This document shows positions 1-6,810 of a stretch of DNA of 64,000 nucleotides, piece after piece. This stretch comes from a virus. Under the pieces are notes generated by a model that saw nothing but the letters and a program-made list of their open reading frames with translations, did no database searches and was not told the DNA's origin. The stretch is taken from IMG/VR virus record IMGVR_UViG_3300035670_000014, positions 106,949 to 170,948 of that record; one strand, given 5' to 3'. Position numbers and translations under genes: made by a program. How positions within the stretch are numbered: the stretch's first letter is position 1; every line of letters begins with the position of its first letter.

Positions 1-795
1 AATAACATCAGGCTTGTTGTATTTAGTTTGTTGACTCTTAGGATTCCAAAGGAATGATTCTCCCTTTGGGTTCCATACTTCGTTGATCTTATGAAGCTGC
101 TCACTATGGGTGAGCATTATGACTTCACAAGCAAGTTGATCTTTGGCCTTCTGAGATAAAGTTGAATCAATAAGCTGGAAAAGCTTAATCCAGTCCTGCC
201 TGGCACCAGGATAAAGAATCACCGGACTAAAGTTCAAGTGAACTTCATAGCCGGCATCAACAAGTTGATTGATTGCATTTATTCTTGCTGATATTTGACT
301 AGTCCTGATGTCAACATATTGGGATATAGATTGAGGCATAAGGCTATACCTTATCCTTACCCTATCCCCAGGATCAAAAGCCAGTAGAGGGGCAATATTG
401 ACCGTTTTAGTAGCAAAGCTAACCTTAGCATTCTCGCTGTGCTTAACAGCTTCCATTATTTCCAGTGGAATGTTGGAAATCATAAGGTCAAGGCTTACAT
501 CATTGTTATTACCAATGTCATAAGTCCAATACTTGGAATCACACTGATTAGGTTCAAGCTTAGGACCCAAAGAGTTAGAATGAGAAATTATAGAATCTAT
601 AACATCATCTGTATTAACAAATATAGTAACAGGATTAGAACCACCCTTTCTACGAGCCGTATAACAGTTGTGAGTTAGAATATTTTCAGCAAAATAATTT
701 TCATAAACAGGAACATGGAAATTATAAACAGTCGTATTTTTTTCAATTTTCTTTATACTTTGAATTTTAGAAAACTTAGGAGTTTTAAGTTGCAT
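1..795 (-). CDS. C-terminal half of split-intein-interrupted SPL-family radical SAM protein (partial)
   Basis: This open frame enters from the window's left edge. If translation starts at ATG 795, the first 43 residues (795-667) form a C-intein with a typical ending: SIKKIEKNTTVYNF, then YFAENILTHN, i.e. a penultimate His and a terminal Asn. The next codon, Cys at 666-664, is the +1 extein residue. The C-extein (666 to 1) begins CYTARRKGGSNP and continues with stretches typical of the spore photoproduct lyase family: SFATKTVNIAPLL, RIRYSLMPQS, AGYEVHLNFSPVI and NPKGESFLW. Trans-splicing to the N-half at 1328-1918 would rebuild GCFSSCLYC-YTARRKGG, the CxxxCxxC motif that holds the 4Fe-4S cluster. 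The family cleaves thymine-dimer-type lesions using SAM; the substrate here is unknown. The frame differs from that of the N-half, so the halves are separate polypeptides. The stop lies outside the window. Confidence 0.87.
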   Translation of the reverse strand, partial: MQLKTPKFSKIQSIKKIEKNTTVYNFHVPVYENYFAENILTHNCYTARRKGGSNPVTIFVNTDDVIDSIISHSNSLGPKLEPNQCDSKYWTYDIGNNNDVSLDLMISNIPLEIMEAVKHSENAKVSFATKTVNIAPLLAFDPGDRVRIRYSLMPQSISQYVDIRTSQISARINAINQLVDAGYEVHLNFSPVILYPGARQDWIKLFQLIDSTLSQKAKDQLACEVIMLTHSEQLHKINEVWNPKGESFLWNPKSQQTKYNKPDVI

Positions 796-1626
796 AACTG
801 TTCTGTTTGTGGAAAGTTTACTAATAAAAAATGCTGTGAAGAAAAAGTATTCCTAGAGAAAGGTTTAGTATTTAACTATCACAGTGAAGCTGCAAGATAT
901 TTTAATGTAGATTCAAGATATGCAAAAAGAAAACTCTATAATGTAAACTATACTTTAAGTGAAATAAAAATAACAAAAAACAGCAAACTAGTTAATTGTA
1001 AAATTTGCAATCAATCATCAATAACTTCAAAATGTAGAGCTGGATATTGTAAAAATTGCTCTCGTAAAGGATTAGGTAAGAAAACTAGAGGAATAGAATT
1101 AAGAAATAAATACCTTGGAGAGAAAAATCCAAACTTTAAAGATGGTAAAGCAAGGCAGTCGATAAGAAACAGACATGAATGGAAAGAAATAAGAAAAGAA
1201 ATTCTTTCAGAAAGACAATGCTGTGAAGTAAGTGGACATAGTAAATACTTACATCTTCATCATATATTGCCAGTTTGCTTATTTCCACAATATTCATTAG
1301 AAAAATGGAACATTATTGTTCTTCAGGCTAATCTACACATAGAAGTTCATCGTCAAGATTTAGATATTGTGCTTCTACCCAACCTCTGTTCTTTGTATAA
1401 AGAGGATGTTCACCTGATACGCGAAGAGTTCGTCCGTCAACTGAAATTTCATAAATTTCACTTACTTGACGAGATGCCAAATGAAAAGCTTGAGCTACTA
1501 AAGGAGAACCAGAATTGGTATCGTAAGAAATTACATCTGATCCCGATAGAATTTGTTCTACAGGAATTTGGCCACTTGGAGTGGATATCAAAGTTCCTTC
1601 TTCCACGCAGTAGAGGCAAGAACTAA
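790..1626 (+). CDS. HNH homing endonuclease in the gap of the split intein
   Basis: This is an HNH nuclease on the strand opposite its host gene. The protein has Cys-rich zinc-ribbon-like stretches (CSVCGK..CC, then CKIC and CKNC), a GEKNPNFKDGK segment like those in phage homing enzymes, and an HNH core LHLHHILP followed by NIIVLQANLHIEVHR. The frame is open from ATG 715. I prefer the TTG at 790 because AGGAG lies 7 nt upstream, and this cuts the overlap with the C-intein to 6 nt. After the HNH core the ORF runs ~90 codons antisense to the whole N-intein and ends 17 nt beyond its first Cys. Homing endonucleases spread their host element by cutting uninterrupted alleles; that this one mobilises the intein is inferred from position. 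A free-standing endonuclease between split-intein halves matches the 'fractured gene' layout known from phage metagenomes. Confidence 0.85.
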   Translation: MHNCSVCGKFTNKKCCEEKVFLEKGLVFNYHSEAARYFNVDSRYAKRKLYNVNYTLSEIKITKNSKLVNCKICNQSSITSKCRAGYCKNCSRKGLGKKTRGIELRNKYLGEKNPNFKDGKARQSIRNRHEWKEIRKEILSERQCCEVSGHSKYLHLHHILPVCLFPQYSLEKWNIIVLQANLHIEVHRQDLDIVLLPNLCSLYKEDVHLIREEFVRQLKFHKFHLLDEMPNEKLELLKENQNWYRKKLHLIPIEFVLQEFGHLEWISKFLLPRSRGKN

Positions 1627-1918
1627 AACAGCCGTTTGCATGAGACGGCGGAATAAAATCAGTTGACCTTCCAGAATCAGTCATTGCCATATTAGACATA
1701 CGACCAATAACAAGAACATGTCTTTTATTTGCTATCCAATCTACAGGATCGGCCTTAGCTAAATCTGGAATAAGCCAGTGATTCTTAACATATTTAACTT
1801 CATAGTTAGAGCCAGAATCTGCAAGCTTTTGACAGATTGATGTGATTCTAGATATTTCCTTTTCACTATAATTACAATTCTGTATATAAAGAGTATTTAT
1901 ATCACTCAGTTTAATCAC
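1328..1918 (-). CDS. N-terminal half of SPL-family radical SAM protein fused to N-intein
   Basis: The N-extein ends in STDFIPPSHANGCFSSCLY. The next Cys (codon 1609-1607) is intein residue 1 and also stands where the third cluster cysteine of CxxxCxxC must be. The N-intein is ~93 residues (1609-1331): block A CVEEGTLISTPSGQIPVEQI, block B SGEHPLYTKNRGW, ending DDELLCVD before a TAG. It resembles short phage split N-inteins such as NrdJ-1. The C-half is encoded at 1-795 in another frame beyond an antisense HNH gene. Upstream the frame is open to a TTG at 1954, but that codon lies inside the previous gene's terminator hairpin. GTG 1918, with AAGGGGA 5-6 nt upstream, is the better start. The enzyme would be active only after trans-splicing restores the cysteine from the C-extein (+1 Cys). 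Confidence 0.87.
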   Translation of the reverse strand: MIKLSDINTLYIQNCNYSEKEISRITSICQKLADSGSNYEVKYVKNHWLIPDLAKADPVDWIANKRHVLVIGRMSNMAMTDSGRSTDFIPPSHANGCFSSCLYCVEEGTLISTPSGQIPVEQILSGSDVISYDTNSGSPLVAQAFHLASRQVSEIYEISVDGRTLRVSGEHPLYTKNRGWVEAQYLNLDDELLCVD

Positions 1919-1940
1919 TAGGTCCCCTTGGTTGGTATTA

Positions 1941-1960
1941 AGAAAAGGCCCCAAGGGGCC
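1941..1960 (-). terminator. Rho-independent terminator after the DUF262-like gene
   Basis: On the minus strand a GGCCCC-TTGG-GGCC hairpin is followed by TTTTCTT, just after the stop of the 1969-2517 gene and just before the SPL N-half. Confidence 0.75.
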
Positions 1961-1968
1961 AGATAGAG

Positions 1969-2517
1969 TTAAGACTGATACTCAGCAAGTAAATTCCTTA
2001 CACGCTGAATTTCTTCTAGTGTATGAGGAGTACCTGTAGCGTTGATTCGTAGGTATAACATTAGCCGATCTGCAGGACTTAGGTCAACATACATAATCTT
2101 AACTTCCGTCTTGCGATATAGCTGTCGAATGTCCTTATCATCAAACTCATGTACATAAATGTTCTCGCCGGTAGTCGGTTCGATTGCCGGGATGTTACCA
2201 AGCATCCAATGGTACAGCGAAAAGAGCCGATGTTGCCCATCAATGATCTCCATATGATCATCGTAGATGTTTCGATTGATCCAGCATGGAGGACAGAATC
2301 CTCCAGTAATCATACTTCCGACAAAAGCACTAGCTTGATATACAGTCCAAGTATGATTTCGTTGATAGTCAGGGACTACCCACTTTCGATTAGGATCATC
2401 TGGACTACCTGCAAATCCCTTTTGTATCTCAAACAAGTTAGCATGCGACTCAACAACAAAAGGCAATGGTTTAAAGATAGAATCAAATGATCTTTTGATT
2501 AGAGTTGAAGCTGTCAT
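1969..2517 (-). CDS. DUF262 / ParB-like-fold protein
   Basis: A 182-residue protein with the signatures of the DUF262 N-terminal (ParB/sulfiredoxin-like) fold: VPDYQRNHTWT near residue 48 and EIIDGQHRLFSLYHW near residue 92, plus a C-terminal FDDKDIRQLYRKTEVKIMYVD segment. In GmrSD-type type IV restriction enzymes this fold provides NTP binding/hydrolysis. Here it stands alone, without the C-terminal HNH domain (DUF1524), so restriction activity is not supported; DNA binding or NTP-dependent regulation is possible. It is followed by its own terminator and sits upstream of the split-intein gene on the same strand. The family call rests on the QR...W and DGQHR motifs; the function is unknown. 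Confidence 0.7.
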   Translation of the reverse strand: MTASTLIKRSFDSIFKPLPFVVESHANLFEIQKGFAGSPDDPNRKWVVPDYQRNHTWTVYQASAFVGSMITGGFCPPCWINRNIYDDHMEIIDGQHRLFSLYHWMLGNIPAIEPTTGENIYVHEFDDKDIRQLYRKTEVKIMYVDLSPADRLMLYLRINATGTPHTLEEIQRVRNLLAEYQS

Positions 2518-2527
2518 GTTTTAGATT

Positions 2528-2851
2528 TTAGCCTTTAATTTTAGTATTTAAAGCACTAATATTTGTTCTTTCAGGGATAGAAGTACTATACCAAGTACTA
2601 TATTCATCTAGAATATAAGATAGAGAATTAATAAATAAAGATATAGAAGGATCGAAACTATAAGTATTATCAAGAGTCATACTTAAGCCTAGATTTGAAA
2701 TTCTATATCTTGCATAAAGAACTCTATCAATAAAAATGCTTAACTCTCCGGTACCATAGTCTTCAAATAAGATTCCTGAATCTTGGTACTTGAAGAAGTA
2801 TGAAAAGAGTTTCTGAGTTACAGTTCTGCTTATAGGTAAAGTTTTACTCAT
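2528..2851 (-). CDS. Hypothetical protein
   Basis: A 107-residue protein I do not recognise. It is rich in Ser, Tyr and Ile, has no long hydrophobic helix, and ends in a lysine-containing tail (NTKIKG). The stop lies 10 nt before the ATG of the DUF262-like gene, which suggests co-transcription. Only A/T-rich sequence and the tRNA-Arg gene lie upstream. The start is the first ATG of the frame; no strong ribosome-binding site is visible. Confidence 0.6.
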   Translation of the reverse strand: MSKTLPISRTVTQKLFSYFFKYQDSGILFEDYGTGELSIFIDRVLYARYRISNLGLSMTLDNTYSFDPSISLFINSLSYILDEYSTWYSTSIPERTNISALNTKIKG

Positions 2852-2883
2852 TTTTACCTTAATATAGGTTAGATTTAGTTAAG

Positions 2884-2958
2884 TACGCCTGGAAGGATTC
2901 GAACCTCCGACCGATCGGGTAGAAACCGATTGCTGCTATCCAACTGAGCTACAGGCGC
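2884..2958 (-). tRNA. tRNA-Arg(TCT)
   Basis: A complete cloverleaf on the minus strand: acceptor GCGCCTG/CAGGCGT with one G-U pair, anticodon stem ATCGG/CCGAT around the loop TTTCTAC (anticodon TCT, reads AGA), and T-arm GGAGG-TTCGAAT-CCTTC. The D-stem is only three pairs. CCA is not encoded. AGA is a frequent arginine codon in the AT-rich virion genes at 40-64 kb, so this tRNA may supplement host supply. Confidence 0.9.
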
Positions 2959-2994
2959 ATGAATAATGGCACTTAATATAAATTAAGTTAAGAT

Positions 2995-3348
2995 TTAGTG
3001 GTCAGGATAGTAGAGCATATCCTCAAAGAGATAAGGATCATCAAACGGCTCTTCTTGGGTAATAGAGCCATCAGGGTGAACTTCAAAGTGATCATGAATT
3101 GACCAAATTGAAGAATCGTTTACCAGAGCTCTAAGGTGCTTAAGGATTTGAGCATCCGTAAGCTGATTGCATGCTACATCTTCAAGAAAGATAGAAAAGT
3201 CAATTGACTTATCGCCCTTAATTGACCTGATATAGGGTGCCCTGACGTAGATTACAATTTCAGCATCTAAATCTACAGCAAGTTTACGGGCATATTCAAA
3301 TGCCTCAGACTTAGTAGTAAAAGTATTACCATTAACTAAATACTTCAT
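2995..3348 (-). CDS. Hypothetical protein
   Basis: A 117-residue acidic protein, not recognised. The N-terminus (MKYLVNGNTFTTKSEAFEYA) looks like a small alpha/beta fold, with a repeat-like SEAFEYARKLA helix. The C-terminus is very acidic and aromatic (EEPFDDPYLFEDMLYYPDH). AGAGGT precedes the ATG by a few bases, which supports the start. It lies between tRNA-Arg(TCT) and another small ORF with the same orientation. Confidence 0.65.
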   Translation of the reverse strand: MKYLVNGNTFTTKSEAFEYARKLAVDLDAEIVIYVRAPYIRSIKGDKSIDFSIFLEDVACNQLTDAQILKHLRALVNDSSIWSIHDHFEVHPDGSITQEEPFDDPYLFEDMLYYPDH

Positions 3349-3366
3349 AAGGTAACCTCTAAGGGT

Positions 3367-3585
3367 TTAGTTGAAAGATGTAAGTATATCTTGCACGTCA
3401 AGGAGGCAATCAATAGTATCCTGATGGGTAGGATTACTCATTTTCATAAGTAAGTCTATTCTATCAAGAGCTTTAGTGATTGTAGACCTGATAGGGCTAC
3501 CATTTATTTTCATTTCAGTTACAGCTTTAATCAAAGCCGAAATATCTTCAGGAGATAAAGCAAACCTGTAGTCGGTTTCGGTCAT
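3367..3585 (-). CDS. Hypothetical small helical protein
   Basis: A 72-residue, mostly alpha-helical, charged protein that I do not recognise (SPEDISALIKAVTEMKING; ITKALDRIDLLMKM). AGGGG lies 5 nt before the ATG. It is separated from the following leftward gene by 18 nt, so the two probably share a transcript. A terminator of the upstream gene ends just before it. Confidence 0.6.
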   Translation of the reverse strand: MTETDYRFALSPEDISALIKAVTEMKINGSPIRSTITKALDRIDLLMKMSNPTHQDTIDCLLDVQDILTSFN

Positions 3586-3603
3586 AGTTCCCCTATTATT
3601 TTA

Positions 3604-3650
3604 GAAATAAAAGCCCAACTAAACCCAAGATTAAAAGGATCTAGTTGGGC
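3604..3650 (-). terminator. Terminator after the 3662 gene
   Basis: The inverted repeat GCCCAACTA...TAGTTGGGC (3613-3650) is followed on the minus strand by TTTTATTT, directly after the stop of the 3662-4063 gene. Confidence 0.75.
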
Positions 3651-3661
3651 AGTTATTTGAA

Positions 3662-4063
3662 TTATTCTGAGTCAGACTCAGAAGACTCCAGAGCACCTAG
3701 CATGGGGAGTGCAGAACGCACACTTTCCATGAGGGGCTCGGCTACATCACGTCCTACAGCCTCAGATACAAGACTTGCAGCCTGACGGGCTGTACGAGCA
3801 GTACGACCAGTAATTAGGTTTGTATCTGCTGCCATTGACAGAGCCATAGCACCAAGAAGCTTAACAGCAGCACGGCCGTAAGGATTCTCGAGAACTACAT
3901 CTGCACTTTCACCAAGTAGGCCACGGCCTACCTGAATAGCAACTTCTGATGCCTGATTGGCAACACCGACCTTGACTCCGTGACGGAGGCCAGAGGCGAT
4001 TGACTCAAGAGAATTTGAAACTGGTGAACTGCCAGGAGCAGTTCCGATAGTGATTGTAGCCAT
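3662..4063 (-). CDS. Hypothetical Ala/Ser-rich helical protein
   Basis: A 133-residue protein from ATG 4063 (MATITIGTAPGSSPVSNS...). The open frame extends to a TTG at 4129, but nothing supports that start. The body is a run of amphipathic, Ala/Gly-rich helices (GLRHGVKVGVANQASEVA; AAVKLLGAMALSMAA; ARTARQAASLVSEAVGRD) ending in an acidic SSESDSE tail. The pattern suggests a membrane-active or virion-associated helical protein, but no family is recognised. It has its own terminator. Confidence 0.6.
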   Translation of the reverse strand: MATITIGTAPGSSPVSNSLESIASGLRHGVKVGVANQASEVAIQVGRGLLGESADVVLENPYGRAAVKLLGAMALSMAADTNLITGRTARTARQAASLVSEAVGRDVAEPLMESVRSALPMLGALESSESDSE

Positions 4064-4219
4064 TTGTTTATTTTTCCATGGAGGTTGTTTTAGTATGAAT
4101 TTTATATAAGAATAGACTTGTCTGATCAAGTAAGATTTTAATACTTGTCTGTATTTAAATAATAAGACACGGGTTTACTTAATTAGACAATTTGAACTTT
4201 TAGTAAGATTAGTACCCGA

Positions 4220-4432
4220 CTAGTGCTTTGTTTTAGCTTTTCTATTATTTTTTGTTCTAGTCGTGGGTGAATCTATAGTCTTACTATTAGTTCTTTGATC
4301 TACGCTTGTTGCAAGAATCCGATTGATCAAATTGGATCCAAGCTCAATCAAATTAAAACGGACCGAAAAGGTGGCGGGGCCAACCTTTAGAGTTGTAATG
4401 TTACTAAGTCTGTTGTTTTTTAACATAAGCAT
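4220..4432 (-). CDS. Hypothetical small basic protein
   Basis: A 70-residue protein with a very basic C-terminal tail (TRTKNNRKAKTKH). The middle (ATFSVRFNLIELGSNLINRIL) could form a short beta/alpha unit. Nothing identifies a family. Two ATG codons lie at the start (MLML), with AGGA just upstream. A nucleic-acid-binding role is conceivable from charge alone. Confidence 0.45.
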   Translation of the reverse strand: MLMLKNNRLSNITTLKVGPATFSVRFNLIELGSNLINRILATSVDQRTNSKTIDSPTTRTKNNRKAKTKH

Positions 4433-4457
4433 ATCCTGGTAGGACTTACACTACAGA

Positions 4458-4472
4458 TTGCCGGAACGGCAA
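4458..4472 (-). repeat. TTGCCG-GAA-CGGCAA hairpin, copy 1
   Basis: A short palindrome between the 4506 and 4220 genes. The same hairpin core occurs at 12549-12565. This copy lacks a T-run on the minus strand, so termination is uncertain. Confidence 0.5.
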
Positions 4473-4505
4473 CAGGGCAGTTAAGCAAGTTTCCTTTAGG
4501 AAAAT

Positions 4506-4793
4506 CTACTTAGAAATTTCAATTTGGCCATTGAGAATGCAAACAATGGGATTGATAGATCTAGATAGTATGCCATTAAATGTCTCTTCGGTCATTGAAA
4601 CAAACTTCGCAGATTTAGGTAAGCAATCTGTAAGTTTAATTTCGTTAAGGTGAAAAGCATATATAGATTGTGTTCCATCTTGTGCTCTTAGAATCAGGTG
4701 GTAATTTTTAGCTGATAAGTTGGATAAAAATGAAATATCATTAGTTTTAGAATGGGAAAAGTAACTATTGGCAAGTTTTATCGAATGATGCAT
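4506..4793 (-). CDS. Hypothetical protein
   Basis: A 95-residue protein of mixed alpha/beta character, not recognised. Segments such as YHLILRAQDGTQSIYAFHL and NPIVCILNGQIEISK look like beta strands. It starts 11 nt after the stop of the HD-domain gene on the same strand, so it is probably in one operon with that gene and TilS. Confidence 0.55.
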   Translation of the reverse strand: MHHSIKLANSYFSHSKTNDISFLSNLSAKNYHLILRAQDGTQSIYAFHLNEIKLTDCLPKSAKFVSMTEETFNGILSRSINPIVCILNGQIEISK

Positions 4794-4803
4794 TTTTAAC
4801 CTA

Positions 4804-5592
4804 CTAACTTAAGATTAACACTCGTCTATTCCATCGAGATAAGAAAGGAGTAGCTTGTTGGTTTTCTTTGTATTCCGTAATAAAGGAATGGGACAAACCA
4901 TAGCAATCTTGAAGAAAGGACATTACTTCAACCTCCGAAGGAGGGTTGGCTTTTATATCAAGAATATTAGACTTAAATATAGGTCTTTTTATAAGATACT
5001 TATTAACTAAAGTGCCTGACTCAAAGTATGGTTCAAGACTGAATTTGATTGCATAAAATGTTGAACAGAAAGCCTGATAAATAATATCAACCTTTTCATC
5101 TTTAACTTCATTTTTTAGATCAAATCCTGGTAAAGGAATGACTAAATCTTCAAAATGAAAAGCTAAATTATCAACTTTATGTACTAAATCATTAGCTTTG
5201 ATTCCTAAGTGATTATAGAATGAAAGCCTAAGATTCTCAATTGCCAGGTGGGCATTGTCACTCAGATGCTTTTTAACAGGAGTAATAATGTCACCAGTAA
5301 CAGATTCTTCTACATCATGAAAGAGGCATTCATCTATAAAATCTTCATAGATTACTTGGCCCTTTCTGTTTAAGACAACATTCATTGCACTAAACATCTT
5401 AGTAGCAATGAGGTAGCAGAATATACAATGCTGAAGTACACTGTACTCAGCTCTTTGGCCAGCAAATCTGTTAATTCTACTTAAAGTTGCTTCAATAAGC
5501 TCAGGCTCAACTTCTTCAACAAATTTCCTGATTTGACTGTTATCAAATAAATCAAAGTGAGAATAGTTGAGACCATTTAGTATAAATGGCAT
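4804..5592 (-). CDS. HD-superfamily phosphohydrolase (YfbR-like)
   Basis: A 262-residue metal-dependent hydrolase of the HD superfamily. The core is visible as an early His in SVLQHCIFCYLIATKM (about residue 72), the HD pair in ECLFHDVEESVTGDIITP (about residues 110-127) with a following acidic EES, and a later Asp-containing helix KVDNLAFHFEDLV. 'LHD.EE..TGD...P.K' is typical of YfbR-type 5'-deoxynucleotidases and related HD nucleotidases. A role in salvage or turnover of host nucleotides would fit the nearby deaminase. The exact substrate is inferred. It lies in the TilS-containing leftward gene run; the C-terminal ~100 residues are not recognised. Confidence 0.72.
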   Translation of the reverse strand: MPFILNGLNYSHFDLFDNSQIRKFVEEVEPELIEATLSRINRFAGQRAEYSVLQHCIFCYLIATKMFSAMNVVLNRKGQVIYEDFIDECLFHDVEESVTGDIITPVKKHLSDNAHLAIENLRLSFYNHLGIKANDLVHKVDNLAFHFEDLVIPLPGFDLKNEVKDEKVDIIYQAFCSTFYAIKFSLEPYFESGTLVNKYLIKRPIFKSNILDIKANPPSEVEVMSFLQDCYGLSHSFITEYKENQQATPFLSRWNRRVLILS

Positions 5593-5621
5593 TATCCAGG
5601 TCTCCAGGATTGTAGAGTAAG

Positions 5622-6263
5622 TTAAGATTCTTCCATTGAAAGAAACTCTACATTATTCATTTTGTGTTTAATTGTAGACTTCAAGTTTGGAAAAACTTCA
5701 AGTACCTGATCAATAAGCTGCATTCTGACTTTAGACCTAAGACCAGATGAATCAAAGTTAGTAGGCTCCTCAAAGTAAGGAACGCCTTTTCTATCGCACC
5801 AAGAGATTAGTTCAATCTTTGGAGTTGAAAGAACAGGCCTGGAAATGCCCATAGAATGATTTACAGTGGGCATTAGCTTGGGATTGCCTCCAGAGAATGA
5901 AGACATAATCCAAGTTTCTACTTGATCATCCAGGTTGTGAGCAGTATGAACGTAAGCCATATCATACTGTCTCCTTAGAGCAGAGAAAGCAGAATACCTC
6001 TCATTTCTCCAGTATTCGTACCAAGATTCAGATGATTTCTTGGAAGATTGATTCTTGGAGCAATGAAGTGTGATCTTGCGATCATTACAATAAGATTCAA
6101 CTAAATCTTGTAGATAGTTACAAGAATCTGCACCATGATTATGGTGAAAAGCTATTACTTGTTTCTTTCGAGAAAGAAAATCAAGTAATGCCATTGAATC
6201 AGGACCGCCGCTGACAGCAACAAGAACACTATTATTTGGAGTTGGCCGAAGGAGTTTGATCAC
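5622..6263 (-). CDS. tilS: tRNA(Ile)-lysidine synthetase
   Basis: TilS converts C34 of tRNA-Ile2(CAU) to lysidine with ATP and lysine, switching the reading from AUG to AUA. The protein (213 residues) shows the PP-loop AVSGGPDSMALLDFL near the N-terminus, a YEYWRNERYSAF helix, AHNLDDQVETWIM, RPVLSTPKIELISWCDRKG, and the EEPTNFDSSGLRSKVR substrate loop. It is short: only the catalytic N-domain is present, as in minimal TilS forms. The start is a GTG that overlaps the stop of the upstream membrane ORF (GTGA). A CAT-anticodon tRNA lies at 12449-12523 and could be its substrate. Confidence 0.88.
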   Translation of the reverse strand: MIKLLRPTPNNSVLVAVSGGPDSMALLDFLSRKKQVIAFHHNHGADSCNYLQDLVESYCNDRKITLHCSKNQSSKKSSESWYEYWRNERYSAFSALRRQYDMAYVHTAHNLDDQVETWIMSSFSGGNPKLMPTVNHSMGISRPVLSTPKIELISWCDRKGVPYFEEPTNFDSSGLRSKVRMQLIDQVLEVFPNLKSTIKHKMNNVEFLSMEES

Positions 6264-6418
6264 ATCAACACTCTTAGGGTTATAAGATTTAAACTTAAAA
6301 TAAAGACCCCATAATAAAACATGGCTCTATAAGTTATATGTTTAGGAGTAAAAAAAATAACAACTAAAGCTGCAAATAACAATACAAAAACGTATAGATT
6401 AGTCACAAAGCTAAGCAT
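6260..6418 (-). CDS. Small two-helix membrane protein
   Basis: A 52-residue hydrophobic protein from ATG 6418, with AGGA about 9 nt upstream (MLSFVTNLYVFVLLFAALVV...). An in-frame ATG at 6442 would add eight residues but overlaps the deaminase end. Two membrane segments are separated by a short KHITYRA loop. The stop overlaps the GTG start of tilS, so the two are translationally coupled. The function is unknown. Confidence 0.6.
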   Translation of the reverse strand: MLSFVTNLYVFVLLFAALVVIFFTPKHITYRAMFYYGVFILSLNLITLRVLM

Positions 6419-6420
6419 GA

Positions 6421-6801
6421 TTAATTTCCTAGATACATACATGACCAGGTTTGATCATTATTAGAATAGAAGACTCTTCTTATTCCGACGTATCTAAGGG
6501 CATTTTCACACATAGAGCAGGGCTTACTGTTGGCAAGTTTATCATTGGAGACTAATCTTGCAACGTAAACATCTGCTCCCCTTGTAACTTTAATATCAAC
6601 GTTTAAGATTAAAGCAAGCTCAGCATGGCATGAAGCAAAGTATTTATTTTCTCTAAATCTAGCACCAAAGCTTGAAAAGCCAGGTTGATTAAAAGAAGTC
6701 TTATATACTTTACCGCCCTTATATAGAGCGGCACCATGGCGCATTCTAAAGTTAGAATCTAAAGCTGCCAGAGTGGCAGCGCGAATAGGTGCCTTTTTCA
6801 T
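6421..6801 (-). CDS. Zinc-dependent cytidine/deoxycytidylate deaminase-family protein
   Basis: A 126-residue protein with the deaminase zinc site: CHAELALIL (His plus catalytic Glu, about residue 58) and KPCSMCENALRYVGIRRVFY (PCxxC, about residue 93). The spacing and size match the cytidine/dCMP deaminase superfamily, which converts (deoxy)cytidine derivatives to uridine forms for dTTP supply. tRNA-editing deaminases share the motif, and the neighbouring tilS makes a tRNA substrate possible, so specificity is open. It is immediately upstream of a membrane ORF and tilS on the same strand. Confidence 0.75.
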   Translation of the reverse strand: MKKAPIRAATLAALDSNFRMRHGAALYKGGKVYKTSFNQPGFSSFGARFRENKYFASCHAELALILNVDIKVTRGADVYVARLVSNDKLANSKPCSMCENALRYVGIRRVFYSNNDQTWSCMYLGN

Positions 6802-6810
6802 AAGGGTAGT

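Noticed and set aside
1919-1954. TTG start of the SPL N-half at 1954
   Set aside because: It lies within the terminator hairpin of the upstream gene; GTG 1918 has a Shine-Dalgarno and avoids the hairpin.
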